In this document: positions 54,962 through 63,501 of the stretch, in pieces | Numbering within the stretch: position 1 is the first letter of the stretch | How the letters are laid out: every line of letters starts with the position of its first letter | Source: Variibacter gotjawalensis | GTDB taxonomy: Bacteria; Pseudomonadota; Alphaproteobacteria; Rhizobiales; Xanthobacteraceae | Length of the DNA stretch: 64,000 nt | Direction of reading: 5' to 3' | Assembly (NCBI RefSeq): GCF_002355335.1 | Contig: NZ_AP014946.1 | Coordinates: 4,045,501-4,109,500 of the forward strand | The notes under the pieces: generated by a model | The model's database searches: none | What the model saw: only the letters and a program-made list of their open reading frames with translations | Told to the model about the DNA's origin: nothing | Made by a program: the position numbers and the translations under genes

Positions 54962-56722
54962 TTATGGGGTAGCGCCCACGCTGCGCATAAAGGTCAGGAG
55001 TTCCGGCATCGAGCGGATCTCCGGAATGTCGCGCGCCACGTCTTTGTCGAGTCCCAGCGGCTCGAGAACGCTCGCCGCTTCGGCGAAAGACTTCTGCGTA
55101 TCGAGATGCTTTTCGCCCACGCTGAGCGGGTGCTGAGACATCGCGCCGAGTATCGTCTCGGCGACGACGACCGAGCCGAGAGGCCCGAGAAACTGCCCGC
55201 CGCCTTTGAACAGCGGACCTCTTCGGTCCCCAAGAGCAGCTTCGAACAGCGTGAAAAATGGGAGCGGAGGATCTTTTGTTATGGCCGCGACATCGCCGCT
55301 ATCGAGTTGCGGACCGATCCCCATCGAAGTTGCTTCCAGCCACGTTGTCAGCGGAGCGACATAATCGGAGTAAGGCGGCAAGAAGTTCGCAAGCTCCGTC
55401 GAACGAGAGCGTAATTCGTCGATCAGCGCCGGCACCGACCACATATTCGCGAAAGCCGAACTCACGAGATCGCGGCTGTGCAGGCCCGGGAGATCAGGCG
55501 TTCCGTCGAGGCCGGATGTAAGCGCGCGAAAGAAGAGCTCGCTTTTCAGTACGCCCGAAAAATTCGGTCCAAGCCGGCGGCTGTGATTGATTTTGGCAGC
55601 GCTGCCCTCGGTCTGAAAGAAGCGCTTCCAATCGATAACCCAAGTCTCGCTGACCGGCATGAATTTGGGGACGCGCTGCGCGCTGAACATCAGCGCTTGA
55701 TTGGTCTCTCTTTCCTGGTCCGCCTCGCCGCGGATGAAATAGCTGTCGCGGACCATGGCGTGCCCGCATCGAAAAGCGCCATGCGCGAACTCGACCGGGA
55801 TGCCGCTCGCGTTGTCGGTCACGCGAGATTTCCCATCGAGCACGTAGTATTTGAAGGCGATCGGATGGAGCAGCTTACCGAGTACGTCGTAGAGAATGAT
55901 CTTTCGGTAGATAAAAGTCACGACAAAGCGCGACAGGATGAAGGCGTGATAGGCCTTCTCGGCAGCCGACTGCCCGCTGACTTTGGGTTCTATTTTGTCG
56001 ATGATGCAATTGTGCAATCGATGCCACAACAGCGTCAGCTGCGAGATCAGCGCATGATCGTCGTTACGCGCATCGGCGACGAGCGCCTCGGTGAGCAAAG
56101 CCTCGTTGATGCTCTTGCTCTCAGGCGCGACGTCGTTTTGCACGCCAATGGAAATTGCGCGCCCGATGTCGTTGCCGGGCTGTGCGGGAAGTCCAGCCCC
56201 CGCGCGCGAACGGCCGACACGCAAGCGCGTGCGCGGCACGTTTCCGGATTGCGCGGCGCAAGCTTCGGAGCGCGCATAAGCGTGCGGACAAACGTCAGGG
56301 CCCCCGCCGAAGATCGTGTCGAGCGATAATGCCTGAACTCTCGAATTATGGACGCCATATTCGTCGCCCTGCGCGGTCGATAGCGATATCGACGTGTTGA
56401 CGAGATCGTGCGCGATCAGTTGCAAAAGATATGTGTAACCCGACGGGATGCGCGGATTATCTGCCGCATCGGCAGCACCCGAAAGAACATCCGGCCACGG
56501 CTTCTCGCGCCCGATCCGCGCTGCGAGCTTGCGCATCAGAACGCGCAGATCTTGATTGCGGCCCAAAGACTGGCCGAATGCGTTGGATTCCCGCAGCGGA
56601 ATGAGATTTCGCATGCCGCTAAAGCTGTCGACAATCGCCCTTGCGAGTGGCGGCTTCGCACCATCCTGGTAGGTCTTCCGGCTGGCGTTGCTGGCGATGA
56701 AGGAGTTGCTGATCCCGTGCAT
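54962..56722 (-). CDS. animal-type haem peroxidase
   Basis: A 586-residue member of the peroxidase-cyclooxygenase superfamily. The distal site is visible as Q101-x-x-x-H105-D106 (LLQLIAHDLVNT); the catalytic Arg is probably R219 in ALVADARNDDHALISQLTLLWHRLHN; the proximal His is H321 in FAHGAFRCGHAMVRD. These peroxidases oxidise halides or small molecules with hydrogen peroxide. No signal peptide is seen, so it is cytoplasmic or exported by a non-classical route. GAGGCGGG precedes the ATG. Confidence 0.88.
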   Translation of the reverse strand: MHGISNSFIASNASRKTYQDGAKPPLARAIVDSFSGMRNLIPLRESNAFGQSLGRNQDLRVLMRKLAARIGREKPWPDVLSGAADAADNPRIPSGYTYLLQLIAHDLVNTSISLSTAQGDEYGVHNSRVQALSLDTIFGGGPDVCPHAYARSEACAAQSGNVPRTRLRVGRSRAGAGLPAQPGNDIGRAISIGVQNDVAPESKSINEALLTEALVADARNDDHALISQLTLLWHRLHNCIIDKIEPKVSGQSAAEKAYHAFILSRFVVTFIYRKIILYDVLGKLLHPIAFKYYVLDGKSRVTDNASGIPVEFAHGAFRCGHAMVRDSYFIRGEADQERETNQALMFSAQRVPKFMPVSETWVIDWKRFFQTEGSAAKINHSRRLGPNFSGVLKSELFFRALTSGLDGTPDLPGLHSRDLVSSAFANMWSVPALIDELRSRSTELANFLPPYSDYVAPLTTWLEATSMGIGPQLDSGDVAAITKDPPLPFFTLFEAALGDRRGPLFKGGGQFLGPLGSVVVAETILGAMSQHPLSVGEKHLDTQKSFAEAASVLEPLGLDKDVARDIPEIRSMPELLTFMRSVGATP

Positions 56723-56946
56723 TGTCCCGCCTCTCTCTTGGCGAAGAGATCATCACGGCAGCGTCATTCGAGCGTGATTTCGCATTCCAGCTTTCGAGTG
56801 ACGCGGAATTCTCAAGCGAATTCATCACGATGTCAGATGCGCAAAACGAAGAACGGTCGCACAGCATGCGACCGTTCTTCTGCGACAATTTTCTGAAATT
56901 CAGCCTCGTCGGCCGGCGACGAGACTCACCCGCCCGCAATTGCGCG

Positions 56947-57462
56947 TCAGTCGACAGGACAGTCGGCTATCAAGACCGATATCTGGTCTTCGTTTCGCGA
57001 TGTGGCACGCCCGGCACACAGGCTTCTAACCCACGGCTCGGGCACCACGACGTGCACGATCAGCTCTTCCGTGCCGCGCGCACCGGCCTCAAACAAAGCC
57101 AGCTGCAGCAACTCGTTACGCAGCCGATCGCCGCCCCGCATCGCCAAGGACGTCAGCGTGATTTCGGCGCGACGCCAATCGCCTGGATAAACCGGATAGA
57201 GTTCGACAACACCGTGAAGCAAGCCGTTACGGCTATAGCCGAGCGCCCAACTTCCGTTCCAATCGCGCTGACTTACAAAATCCGACAGTGAGGCGGCGCT
57301 CTTCATGGCGCCGAAACGAGCGCGTCGCTGGTCTGGATTGAGCGCCAGATAGTGGTCGAGCAGCGTCTCGGCATCGACGTGCGAGAGTTCGTGGTAGCCG
57401 TTATGACCAGCGGCTTTCTCTTGAGATTGATCGAGAACCGAAAGTGGAACGTTGAAGCCCAT
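56947..57462 (-). CDS. GNAT-like N-acetyltransferase
   Basis: A 171-residue protein. LLDHYLALNPDQRRARFG resembles the opening helix of Pat-type GNAT enzymes, and the strand-loop-helix LYPVYPGDWRRAEITLTSLAMRGGDRLRNELLQLALFEA matches the acetyl-CoA region, though the usual R/Q-x-x-G-x-G/A loop is only approximate (MRGGDRL). It has an AGGAG ribosome site. It lies upstream of the peroxidase on the same strand with a 224-base gap. Acceptor unknown; a catalytically weak regulator is possible. Confidence 0.55.
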   Translation of the reverse strand: MGFNVPLSVLDQSQEKAAGHNGYHELSHVDAETLLDHYLALNPDQRRARFGAMKSAASLSDFVSQRDWNGSWALGYSRNGLLHGVVELYPVYPGDWRRAEITLTSLAMRGGDRLRNELLQLALFEAGARGTEELIVHVVVPEPWVRSLCAGRATSRNEDQISVLIADCPVD

Positions 57463-57512
57463 GAGAGTGCTCCTGAATCTGACGAATTTCGAGTGATGGA
57501 TCTGGGAAGCTG

Positions 57513-57800
57513 TCAGCGCGGCCGCGCCAACACGATGTCGCGCGGCGCGGGCTCATAGAACCCATTCGCATCGGACGTCAGCGGCACGTAAACTTGGTCA
57601 CGCGGTAAGACGGGGGATGGGATGATCCTGAGCTGTGCCGCAGGCATGACGCTGGTCGGCGTCTGGGACGGGTGGTTTGCCTCGACAGAAGTCAACACGA
57701 AGACCATGATCGTGAGGAGCGTGATAAATGTTGTCGCGATAACGCTGGCCCAGATGCCGAATGTCGGCGAACGTTCTGGTTGATCGATATGTGTCGGCAT
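57513..57800 (-). CDS. small single-pass membrane protein, unknown function
   Basis: A 95-residue protein with one membrane segment (IWASVIATTFITLLTIMVFVLTSVEA, about residues 16-41) and a Pro-rich outer tail ending ANGFYEPAPRDIVLARPR. A ribosome site (GAGGC) precedes the ATG. I recognise no family. It is divergent from the YcaO gene, with about 150 bases between them, and may share control with it. Confidence 0.6.
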   Translation of the reverse strand: MPTHIDQPERSPTFGIWASVIATTFITLLTIMVFVLTSVEANHPSQTPTSVMPAAQLRIIPSPVLPRDQVYVPLTSDANGFYEPAPRDIVLARPR

Positions 57801-57953
57801 GGCTGCCTCATCTGCTGAAGTACGGCACCTTTCGTTTGTGCCGGCACACTCTCGCGCCGCGCCTCCGCGGATGCGTCAATCAAACGCAGCAGTCTTTGCG
57901 CATTTTTGTTGCATCACTTCGATGACGGCCGGCAGCGCCAGGATGGCCATGTA

Positions 57954-59141
57954 ATGGCCATCGCCTCTCTCGACATCGATTTGACCGAGGGCGAAGGTGC
58001 GCAGCTCGCAGCAGCCGTTGTCAGAGCCGACCCTGCTCTCGCACAAGCGCAGAAACTTCTGACACGAACATTTCTGCTGCGTTCCGATTGGGCTCCCGGC
58101 CTATGTTTCGTCGGGGCGCAAGCTACATACGGCAACCAAAACTTCAGCGTCGGCGGCGGCGGTCTATCGATCGAGCGCGCGACCGCATCGTGCCTCGGCG
58201 AGGCCGCCGAACGCGTGTCGCAAATCGAGCGGCCGGGCGATGTGCTACATCGAGGGTCGGATGCGCGAGTCTTGGACAGCACGCGCGGGCTCATTGAGCT
58301 GATCGCGCCCGAAGTGGCGTCTCATGATGCCGACTGGATCGCAGGCGTCGACCTCCACGGTCAAACGAACAAAGTGCCGGCGGATTGGTGCTTACGGAGA
58401 GCGGAGGACGGGCCGTTGCGCGCGCCTCGAACAGCGCTCAGCACCGGCTGCGCGGCGGGTCCGAGCAAGCAAGCTGCGACGATACGCGGCCTGTTGGAGT
58501 TGATCGAACGCGACGCTGCTGCTCTGTGGTGGAGCGGCGCGCGCAAGCCCGCAGCTGTTCCAACTAGTGATCGCATCGAAGGCATCATCCGAGACTTGCG
58601 AGGCAGTGCATCGGGCCGCAAGACGTGGCTGCTCGATATCTCATCCGACATCGCAATCCCAGTCGTTGCCGCCCTCGCCTGCGACGCCGAGCAGCGAAAC
58701 CTGGCAGTCGGTATAGCGGCGCGCTGCACATTCGAAGCCGCGGGCACGGCTGCGCTCGTTGAGCTCTGCCAAATGGAGCTAGGTCTGCAGCTAGCCCGGC
58801 TGAAAGCCGATCGACGTGGCCCCCTCACCGACGACGACGAACGCCATCTCGCGCGTGGTCGCATCAATGTCGCTTCGGAAGCGCGCCTGAACGGCGTGGC
58901 CCAGTGCAACATGCGCTCGGCCGTCCCGGGCTTAGACGAACTGGCTCATATCATTACGGCACTCGACGCACAGCATATCGAAGCAACAATCGTCGACCTC
59001 ACGCGCCCGGATATCGGCGTACCGACCGTAAAAACCATCGCGCCTCGTCTGCAGCCGCTGCCCAGCGGATTCCTCACGCCGCGCCTTGCGGCCGCGTTGC
59101 AGGCCGGCGGAACATGGCCGCCAGCCATTCCGCTGCACTGA
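57954..59141 (+). CDS. YcaO-domain protein (ATP-dependent amide-backbone modification)
   Basis: A 395-residue stand-alone YcaO protein. All three ATP/Mg motifs are present: S79-x3-E83-x2-E86-R87 (SCLGEAAER), E182-x2-E185-R186-D187 (LELIERDAA) and E270-x2-Q273 (VELCQME), so it should be catalytically competent. YcaO enzymes phosphorylate peptide amides to build azolines, thioamides or amidines, or support other modifications. No ThiF-like, TfuA or dehydrogenase partner gene is adjacent. The start at 57954 is taken for its AGGA site; a TTG at 57906 is possible. A LuxR-type regulator follows. Confidence 0.88.
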   Translation: MAIASLDIDLTEGEGAQLAAAVVRADPALAQAQKLLTRTFLLRSDWAPGLCFVGAQATYGNQNFSVGGGGLSIERATASCLGEAAERVSQIERPGDVLHRGSDARVLDSTRGLIELIAPEVASHDADWIAGVDLHGQTNKVPADWCLRRAEDGPLRAPRTALSTGCAAGPSKQAATIRGLLELIERDAAALWWSGARKPAAVPTSDRIEGIIRDLRGSASGRKTWLLDISSDIAIPVVAALACDAEQRNLAVGIAARCTFEAAGTAALVELCQMELGLQLARLKADRRGPLTDDDERHLARGRINVASEARLNGVAQCNMRSAVPGLDELAHIITALDAQHIEATIVDLTRPDIGVPTVKTIAPRLQPLPSGFLTPRLAAALQAGGTWPPAIPLH

Positions 59142-59335
59142 CGCCGGGCCCGATCTCACGATCAAACCCATGTGATTGCCAGAAGCTGGCGTCATTCCAC
59201 CGTCAGTCGCGTCAATTGTCCGGAATTTCGCTGGGCTGACAGGCAGATGATGGGGCCGGCCCATGCTGCCTCCATGTTCACGAGCCTCCAAGCGCTCACG
59301 TTCAGCGTAAGGGCTCACAAACGTGGGGAACGTCA

Positions 59336-60004
59336 ATGCAGCTCTCTCAGTTTCTGCCGGACCGAAAACTCGTCAAGCACACACCGCCAGCCGACAACAT
59401 CGGCACGCACGAGCCGTTCAACCTCGGCCGCTTGATGACGCGGACGCTCGATATGCTCAGCTACGGGATCGTGCTGATCGATTGCGGCATGCGTCCCGTC
59501 TTCGCCAACAAGACTGCGCAGGAATTCCTCGATCAGGGACGCGTCGACCTTTCGCACAATCCGACCCGTCATCGCCGCGATCCCGCATCCGATTTGCGCC
59601 GTCTGATCGTCGACTGCGTCGTCTCCGGCAACAGCAGCCTGCAGACGTGCCAGATCGGCGAGCCGCCGTTGCTGTGCACCGTCGCTCGTCTGCAGACTGA
59701 CGGTTACGCTGATGTCGTCGAAACCTGCGCGATACTGTTCCTGATCGATCCTGAGCATTCGCAGGAGTCGCCGCACAGCCTACGCAGCTTCGGACTGACG
59801 CCGGCAGAATCCGGCCTCGCCGCTGAATTCGCTAAAGGCGAGCGGCTACGCGACTGCGCGCGCCGGCTTGGCATCGCGACATCGACTGCGCGCACGCATC
59901 TCCATCGCATCTTCGACAAGACCGGCGCGTCCCGGCAGGTCGATTTGATGCGGCTCATCCTCACATCGACGCCGGCATTGCGTTGCAGCCGCCGCAACAG
60001 CTAG
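59336..60004 (+). CDS. LuxR-type HTH regulator with PAS-like N-terminus
   Basis: A 222-residue regulator. Residues 30-140 resemble a PAS domain (SYGIVLIDCGMRPVFANKTAQEFL); the C-terminal HTH is FGLTPAESGLAAEFAKGERLRDCARRLGIATSTARTHLHRIFDKTGASRQVDLMRL. It lacks the autoinducer-binding domain, so it is not a quorum regulator. GGGGAACG precedes the ATG. It lies between the YcaO gene and a small membrane-protein gene on the same strand and may control either. Confidence 0.85.
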   Translation: MQLSQFLPDRKLVKHTPPADNIGTHEPFNLGRLMTRTLDMLSYGIVLIDCGMRPVFANKTAQEFLDQGRVDLSHNPTRHRRDPASDLRRLIVDCVVSGNSSLQTCQIGEPPLLCTVARLQTDGYADVVETCAILFLIDPEHSQESPHSLRSFGLTPAESGLAAEFAKGERLRDCARRLGIATSTARTHLHRIFDKTGASRQVDLMRLILTSTPALRCSRRNS

Positions 60005-60046
60005 CGCCGTCGTAATCGCTCACGCATATCTCAACGGAGAAACCCC

Positions 60047-60493
60047 ATGATCACCTTCAAGCAGAATATTCGCGACCAGGCACACGTCGGCAGCGACGGA
60101 GCGATCGCTGCGATGATTGGAGCAAGCATCGCGGGCGACGGCGCGTCTGGAACCGGGTCCGCAGAAACGGCGAACCAGCGGCGCAGCATCTCGCGTTGGA
60201 TGGCGGCGCTGCTTCTGATCGCGCCTCTCGGATTATCCGCCGGACTTCTGTATCAGCACATCGGTGCGATGCCGGATCAAGGCGCGGAACTCCCCGCCGA
60301 GTGCACGCGCAACGACGACGATGCGGTCGAGCGCCTGGTCGCGCTCGTGCGAGGCAAGTCGGACGCGGACTTGCGGCAAACCGCCGACGCGATTTTCCGC
60401 ATCCGCCGAGCGCGACGTAACTGCCACGCTGGTTTCATCTCACTGGCTGAGAGCGATTACCGTGCGCTCCGCAAGCTTGAGCTAAAACCCTAG
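60047..60493 (+). CDS. hypothetical protein with one membrane segment
   Basis: A 148-residue protein starting after GGAGAAACCCC. The first 50 residues are Gly/Ala/Ser-rich; WMAALLLIAPLGLSAGLLY (about 52-70) spans the membrane; the rest is charged and helical with two Cys (AECTRND and RRNCHAGF). I recognise no family. It follows the PAS-LuxR gene by 42 bases and is the last gene of the YcaO group. It could be a membrane partner of that system, but nothing shows this directly. Confidence 0.65.
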   Translation: MITFKQNIRDQAHVGSDGAIAAMIGASIAGDGASGTGSAETANQRRSISRWMAALLLIAPLGLSAGLLYQHIGAMPDQGAELPAECTRNDDDAVERLVALVRGKSDADLRQTADAIFRIRRARRNCHAGFISLAESDYRALRKLELKP

Positions 60494-60567
60494 TACTGCC
60501 GACGGCACACGCACTTAAGGAATTCTCTGCCACTGCCAACGCTTAAAGCTCCAGGGCGGGACAGGCG

Positions 60568-60753
60568 TCAGTTGCCCTGCGCCTCTCCGTCCTCTTCGGC
60601 GTGAAGCCGCTCGATCGCAGGCTTTTCCGCACTGACATGCGCGGAGGCAAACTGACCGAACTTGTCCTCGAATATGACGGTTAGATCGTCGAGCCCGCGT
60701 TGTTTGGCGGCTTGCCAGAATTTTGCGTGTTTACGGTCGCCGTCCCCAGACAT
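60568..60753 (-). CDS. small hydrophilic protein coupled to the IS1595-like gene
   Basis: A 61-residue charged protein (MSGDGDRKHAKFWQAAKQRG to the acidic end EEDGEAQGN). Its ATG directly follows the TGA of the upstream zinc-ribbon gene, implying coupled translation. No family was recognised. Coupling and conservation of a sensible composition argue that it is real. Confidence 0.5.
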   Translation of the reverse strand: MSGDGDRKHAKFWQAAKQRGLDDLTVIFEDKFGQFASAHVSAEKPAIERLHAEEDGEAQGN

Positions 60754-61194
60754 TCAAACACGCTCCTGCAGCTCTTCGATGCCAAGCGTTTTCACAGGCG
60801 GATCGGTGTTGTCGCCGACGAGCCCGCTGCGCCTCGCAGCGCTCCGGATCCGAACGAGCATGAAATGCGCGGTCTTGTGCGTCACGTTCATGACGTCGCT
60901 GAGTTGGCGCACGCTGATGTGCTCCGTGCCGCACGCTGTGAGGTAGATAGCCTGCAGCCACTTATGCATCGGCACATGACTGGAATCGAACATCGTGCCG
61001 GAGCGGACCGTGAACAGTTTGCGGCAGTGGTAGCACTTCCTAAGGCCGAGTCGTGTCTGCGCTCCACGCAGCGCGCCGATGCGCGATTCAGCGTGACACC
61101 ACGGACACGTCGGACCTGTCGGCCAAAGATATAACTCGACAAGATGATAAGCTGCGGCCTCATCTTGAAAGCTATTAAACAGCTCGATGCTCAT
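60754..61194 (-). CDS. IS1595-like transposase zinc-ribbon protein lacking the DDE domain
   Basis: A 146-residue protein equal to the N-terminus of IS1595-family transposases: zinc ribbon C-x2-C...C-x2-C in PTCPWCHAE and RKCYHCRKLF, then TVRSGTMFDSSHVPMHKWLQAIYL and the HTH SVRQLSDVMNVTHKTAHFMLVRIR. A full transposase has about 300 residues; here the catalytic domain is missing, and the frame ends cleanly and is coupled to a second small gene. It may be a remnant, or a domesticated DNA-binding protein. No terminal inverted repeats were found by eye. Confidence 0.75.
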   Translation of the reverse strand: MSIELFNSFQDEAAAYHLVELYLWPTGPTCPWCHAESRIGALRGAQTRLGLRKCYHCRKLFTVRSGTMFDSSHVPMHKWLQAIYLTACGTEHISVRQLSDVMNVTHKTAHFMLVRIRSAARRSGLVGDNTDPPVKTLGIEELQERV

Positions 61195-61646
61195 GCGCTG
61201 CTGTGTTCCGTTCTTCTCGTTTTTCGGATCACGTAAACGTCAAAGTTTCGGCTATTTGTGCATTGCGAAGACCGTGCCAAGTGTCTGAATCGTTTATTTT
61301 GTGAGCGAACGACGCCGCGATGTGCATTCACCGCCTGCCGCTAAATCATTGTGACGTCCGCACGCACATAACTGCTTTCTAATTACGCTTCACGATTCTG
61401 ACATTTTCAAACCACTGCGCAGCCTGCCGCCACTTTGATAAACTTTGAAGCAAAATGGGTTCGAAACATCTCGTTGCGGCTTGTTAACTTTTCGGCAAGC
61501 ATTCTCGCGCCGCAGCAATAAGGATGTACGCATCCGAAACTGCAGCTCGCGAAATCGTTCCGCTGTCAAAACGACTTCGACGCACCCGATGACGAAAACA
61601 AGAACGGAATCAACCGCGATTTTCGCGGAACGGGAAAGCTTTGCCT
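61195..61646. other. 450-base gap before the exopolysaccharide genes
   Basis: No gene or RNA structure is recognisable. The stretch is less GC-rich than its surroundings and probably contains promoters for the divergent zinc-ribbon gene and the sugar-transferase operon, but no clear -35/-10 pair could be assigned. Confidence 0.4.
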
Positions 61647-62342
61647 ATGAGCGTTCCTCTTCCTGATCAGGCGCCTGACGCCACACTGGTAATCCCACGA
61701 CGTGTTGGCAGCGCGCAAAGAGTCCGCCCCATCGGAGGCGGCTTAAAACGTGCTTTCGACATCGTCTTTGCCGGCAGCGCGCTGATACTTCTCTCGCCAA
61801 TGATCCTGATGGTGGCTTTGCTCGTTCGCATGTCGGATCGTGGTCCGATCTTCTTCAGCCATCAACGCGTCGGCTATCAGTATCGTCCGTTCGGCTGCAT
61901 CAAATTCCGGACGATGGTGGTCGATAGCCAAGCAGTTTTGGCCAATTATCTCGCGAACAATCCCGAGGCCCAGCGTGAGTGGGAAGTATCACGAAAGCTG
62001 ACGCATGACCCGCGCGTCACGCCTCTCGGCAACATACTTCGGCTGACCAGCCTCGACGAATTGCCGCAGCTTTGGAACATCTTGCGCGGCGACATGAGCA
62101 TTGTCGGCCCGCGTCCTGTGGTTCAAGATGAGCTGCGGAAATACGGCGTAAATGCTCAATTTTACGCCGAGACACGCCCCGGCCTCACGGGCGCGTGGCA
62201 GGTCAGCGGCCGATCCGACACGCAGTATGAAACACGGGTCGCGCTCGATCGTGCCTACGTCGAAACGTGGTCGATGCGCAAAGACGTGGTGATCATCCTG
62301 CGCACTATCCCGGCCGTCATCTTCAGCCGCGGAGCCTACTGA
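61647..62342 (+). CDS. priming sugar-phosphate transferase (exopolysaccharide synthesis)
   Basis: A 231-residue bacterial sugar transferase that loads the first sugar-1-phosphate on undecaprenyl phosphate at the inner membrane. A single membrane helix (AFDIVFAGSALILLSPMILMVALLV) is followed by the catalytic region GPIFFSHQRVGYQYRPFGCIKFRTM, LTSLDELPQLWNILRGDMSIVGPRP and RPGLTGAWQVSGRSD. The short ExoY-like form is seen, not the longer WcaJ form. ATG at 61647 is taken; a TTG two codons earlier is closer to GGGAAAG. It starts the EPS cluster. Confidence 0.9.
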   Translation: MSVPLPDQAPDATLVIPRRVGSAQRVRPIGGGLKRAFDIVFAGSALILLSPMILMVALLVRMSDRGPIFFSHQRVGYQYRPFGCIKFRTMVVDSQAVLANYLANNPEAQREWEVSRKLTHDPRVTPLGNILRLTSLDELPQLWNILRGDMSIVGPRPVVQDELRKYGVNAQFYAETRPGLTGAWQVSGRSDTQYETRVALDRAYVETWSMRKDVVIILRTIPAVIFSRGAY

Positions 62343-62343
62343 A

Positions 62344-63501
62344 ATGCGCGTCGCGATCATTCATTACTGGCTGGTCGGCATGCGGGGCGGTGAAAAGGTT
62401 CTCGAAGCCTTGTGCGAAATGTATCCGCAAGCCGACATCTTCACACACGTCGTTGTGCCCGAGGCCATATCAGAGCGAATCGCAAGACACCGCATCAAGA
62501 CGTCTTTCATCGCGAAGCTCCCGCGAGCGCACATTTGGTACAAAAAGTACCTGCCACTTATGCCGATCGCGCTCGAGCATCTCGACCTGCGCGATTACGA
62601 TCTCGTGATCAGCAGCGAGTCTGGACCCGCGAAGGGCGTCATCCCGGCGCCGGGGGCGCTGCATGTCTGCTATTGCCACTCGCCGATGCGATACGTCTGG
62701 AATATGTACCACGACTATCGGCAGACGGCAGGCAGCGCGACCCGCATGAGCATCCCGCTTGCGGCGCACTACCTGAGAAACTGGGATCAAAACGCCTCAG
62801 CGCGCGTCGATACATTTGTCGCCAACTCACATAACGTCGCATCCCGCGTGCAGAAGTATTATCGGCGCGATGCGGAGGTCGTCTATCCGCCCGTCGATAT
62901 CGCCGGGTTCGCGCGAAGCGACTCTGTTGCGCCTGGCGACTTCTATCTGATGGTCGGCGAACTCGTCGCCTATAAGCGCCCGGACCTCGCCGTCCACTCC
63001 TTCAACGCAACCGGCGCGCCGCTTGTCGTCATCGGTGGCGGTGAAATGCTGGAGAAGCTGCGCCGCGACGCGCGGCCAAACGTCAAGATCCTCGGGCCGC
63101 AGCCTTTTGCGGTTCTCAAAGACCACTATGCCCGCTGCAAAGGGTTGATATTCCCGGGCGAGGAAGATTTCGGGATCGTTCCGGTCGAAGCCATGGCGGG
63201 TGGACGCCCCGTAATCGCATTTGGACAAGGCGGCGCGCTCGAAACCGTTATCGACGGGCAAACCGGCATTTTGTTTCATGAACAGTCGGTCGAGGCGCTC
63301 CTCGACGCGATCGAACGCGCCAATGCCACAAGCTTCGACGCCGCACGAATTGCAAATCATGCAGCAGCCTTTAGCGTCGGCAGGTTCAAGCAGGAAATGT
63401 CGGCTGCGATCAACCGCGCATTTGTCGAACATTCGCCGGCCCGGGTGCGGCAAGGCCGTATCGGTCTCGCTGAAGACAGGAAGCGGGCCGCTTATGCTTG
63501 A
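62344..63501 (+). CDS. glycosyltransferase family 4
   Basis: A 385-residue GT-B glycosyltransferase. It opens MRVAIIHYWLVGMRGGEKVLEAL; the donor-binding end has the E-x7-E motif in GEEDFGIVPVEAMAGGRPVIAFGQGG. It starts one base after the sugar-transferase stop and overlaps the next gene by eight bases, so the three form one operon. It probably adds the second sugar of the repeat unit; specificity is not readable. Confidence 0.9.
   Translation: MRVAIIHYWLVGMRGGEKVLEALCEMYPQADIFTHVVVPEAISERIARHRIKTSFIAKLPRAHIWYKKYLPLMPIALEHLDLRDYDLVISSESGPAKGVIPAPGALHVCYCHSPMRYVWNMYHDYRQTAGSATRMSIPLAAHYLRNWDQNASARVDTFVANSHNVASRVQKYYRRDAEVVYPPVDIAGFARSDSVAPGDFYLMVGELVAYKRPDLAVHSFNATGAPLVVIGGGEMLEKLRRDARPNVKILGPQPFAVLKDHYARCKGLIFPGEEDFGIVPVEAMAGGRPVIAFGQGGALETVIDGQTGILFHEQSVEALLDAIERANATSFDAARIANHAAAFSVGRFKQEMSAAINRAFVEHSPARVRQGRIGLAEDRKRAAYA

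Noticed and set aside
60754-61194. Complete insertion sequence of the IS1595 family
   Set aside because: No DDE domain and no terminal inverted repeats or target-site duplication could be found around the gene.
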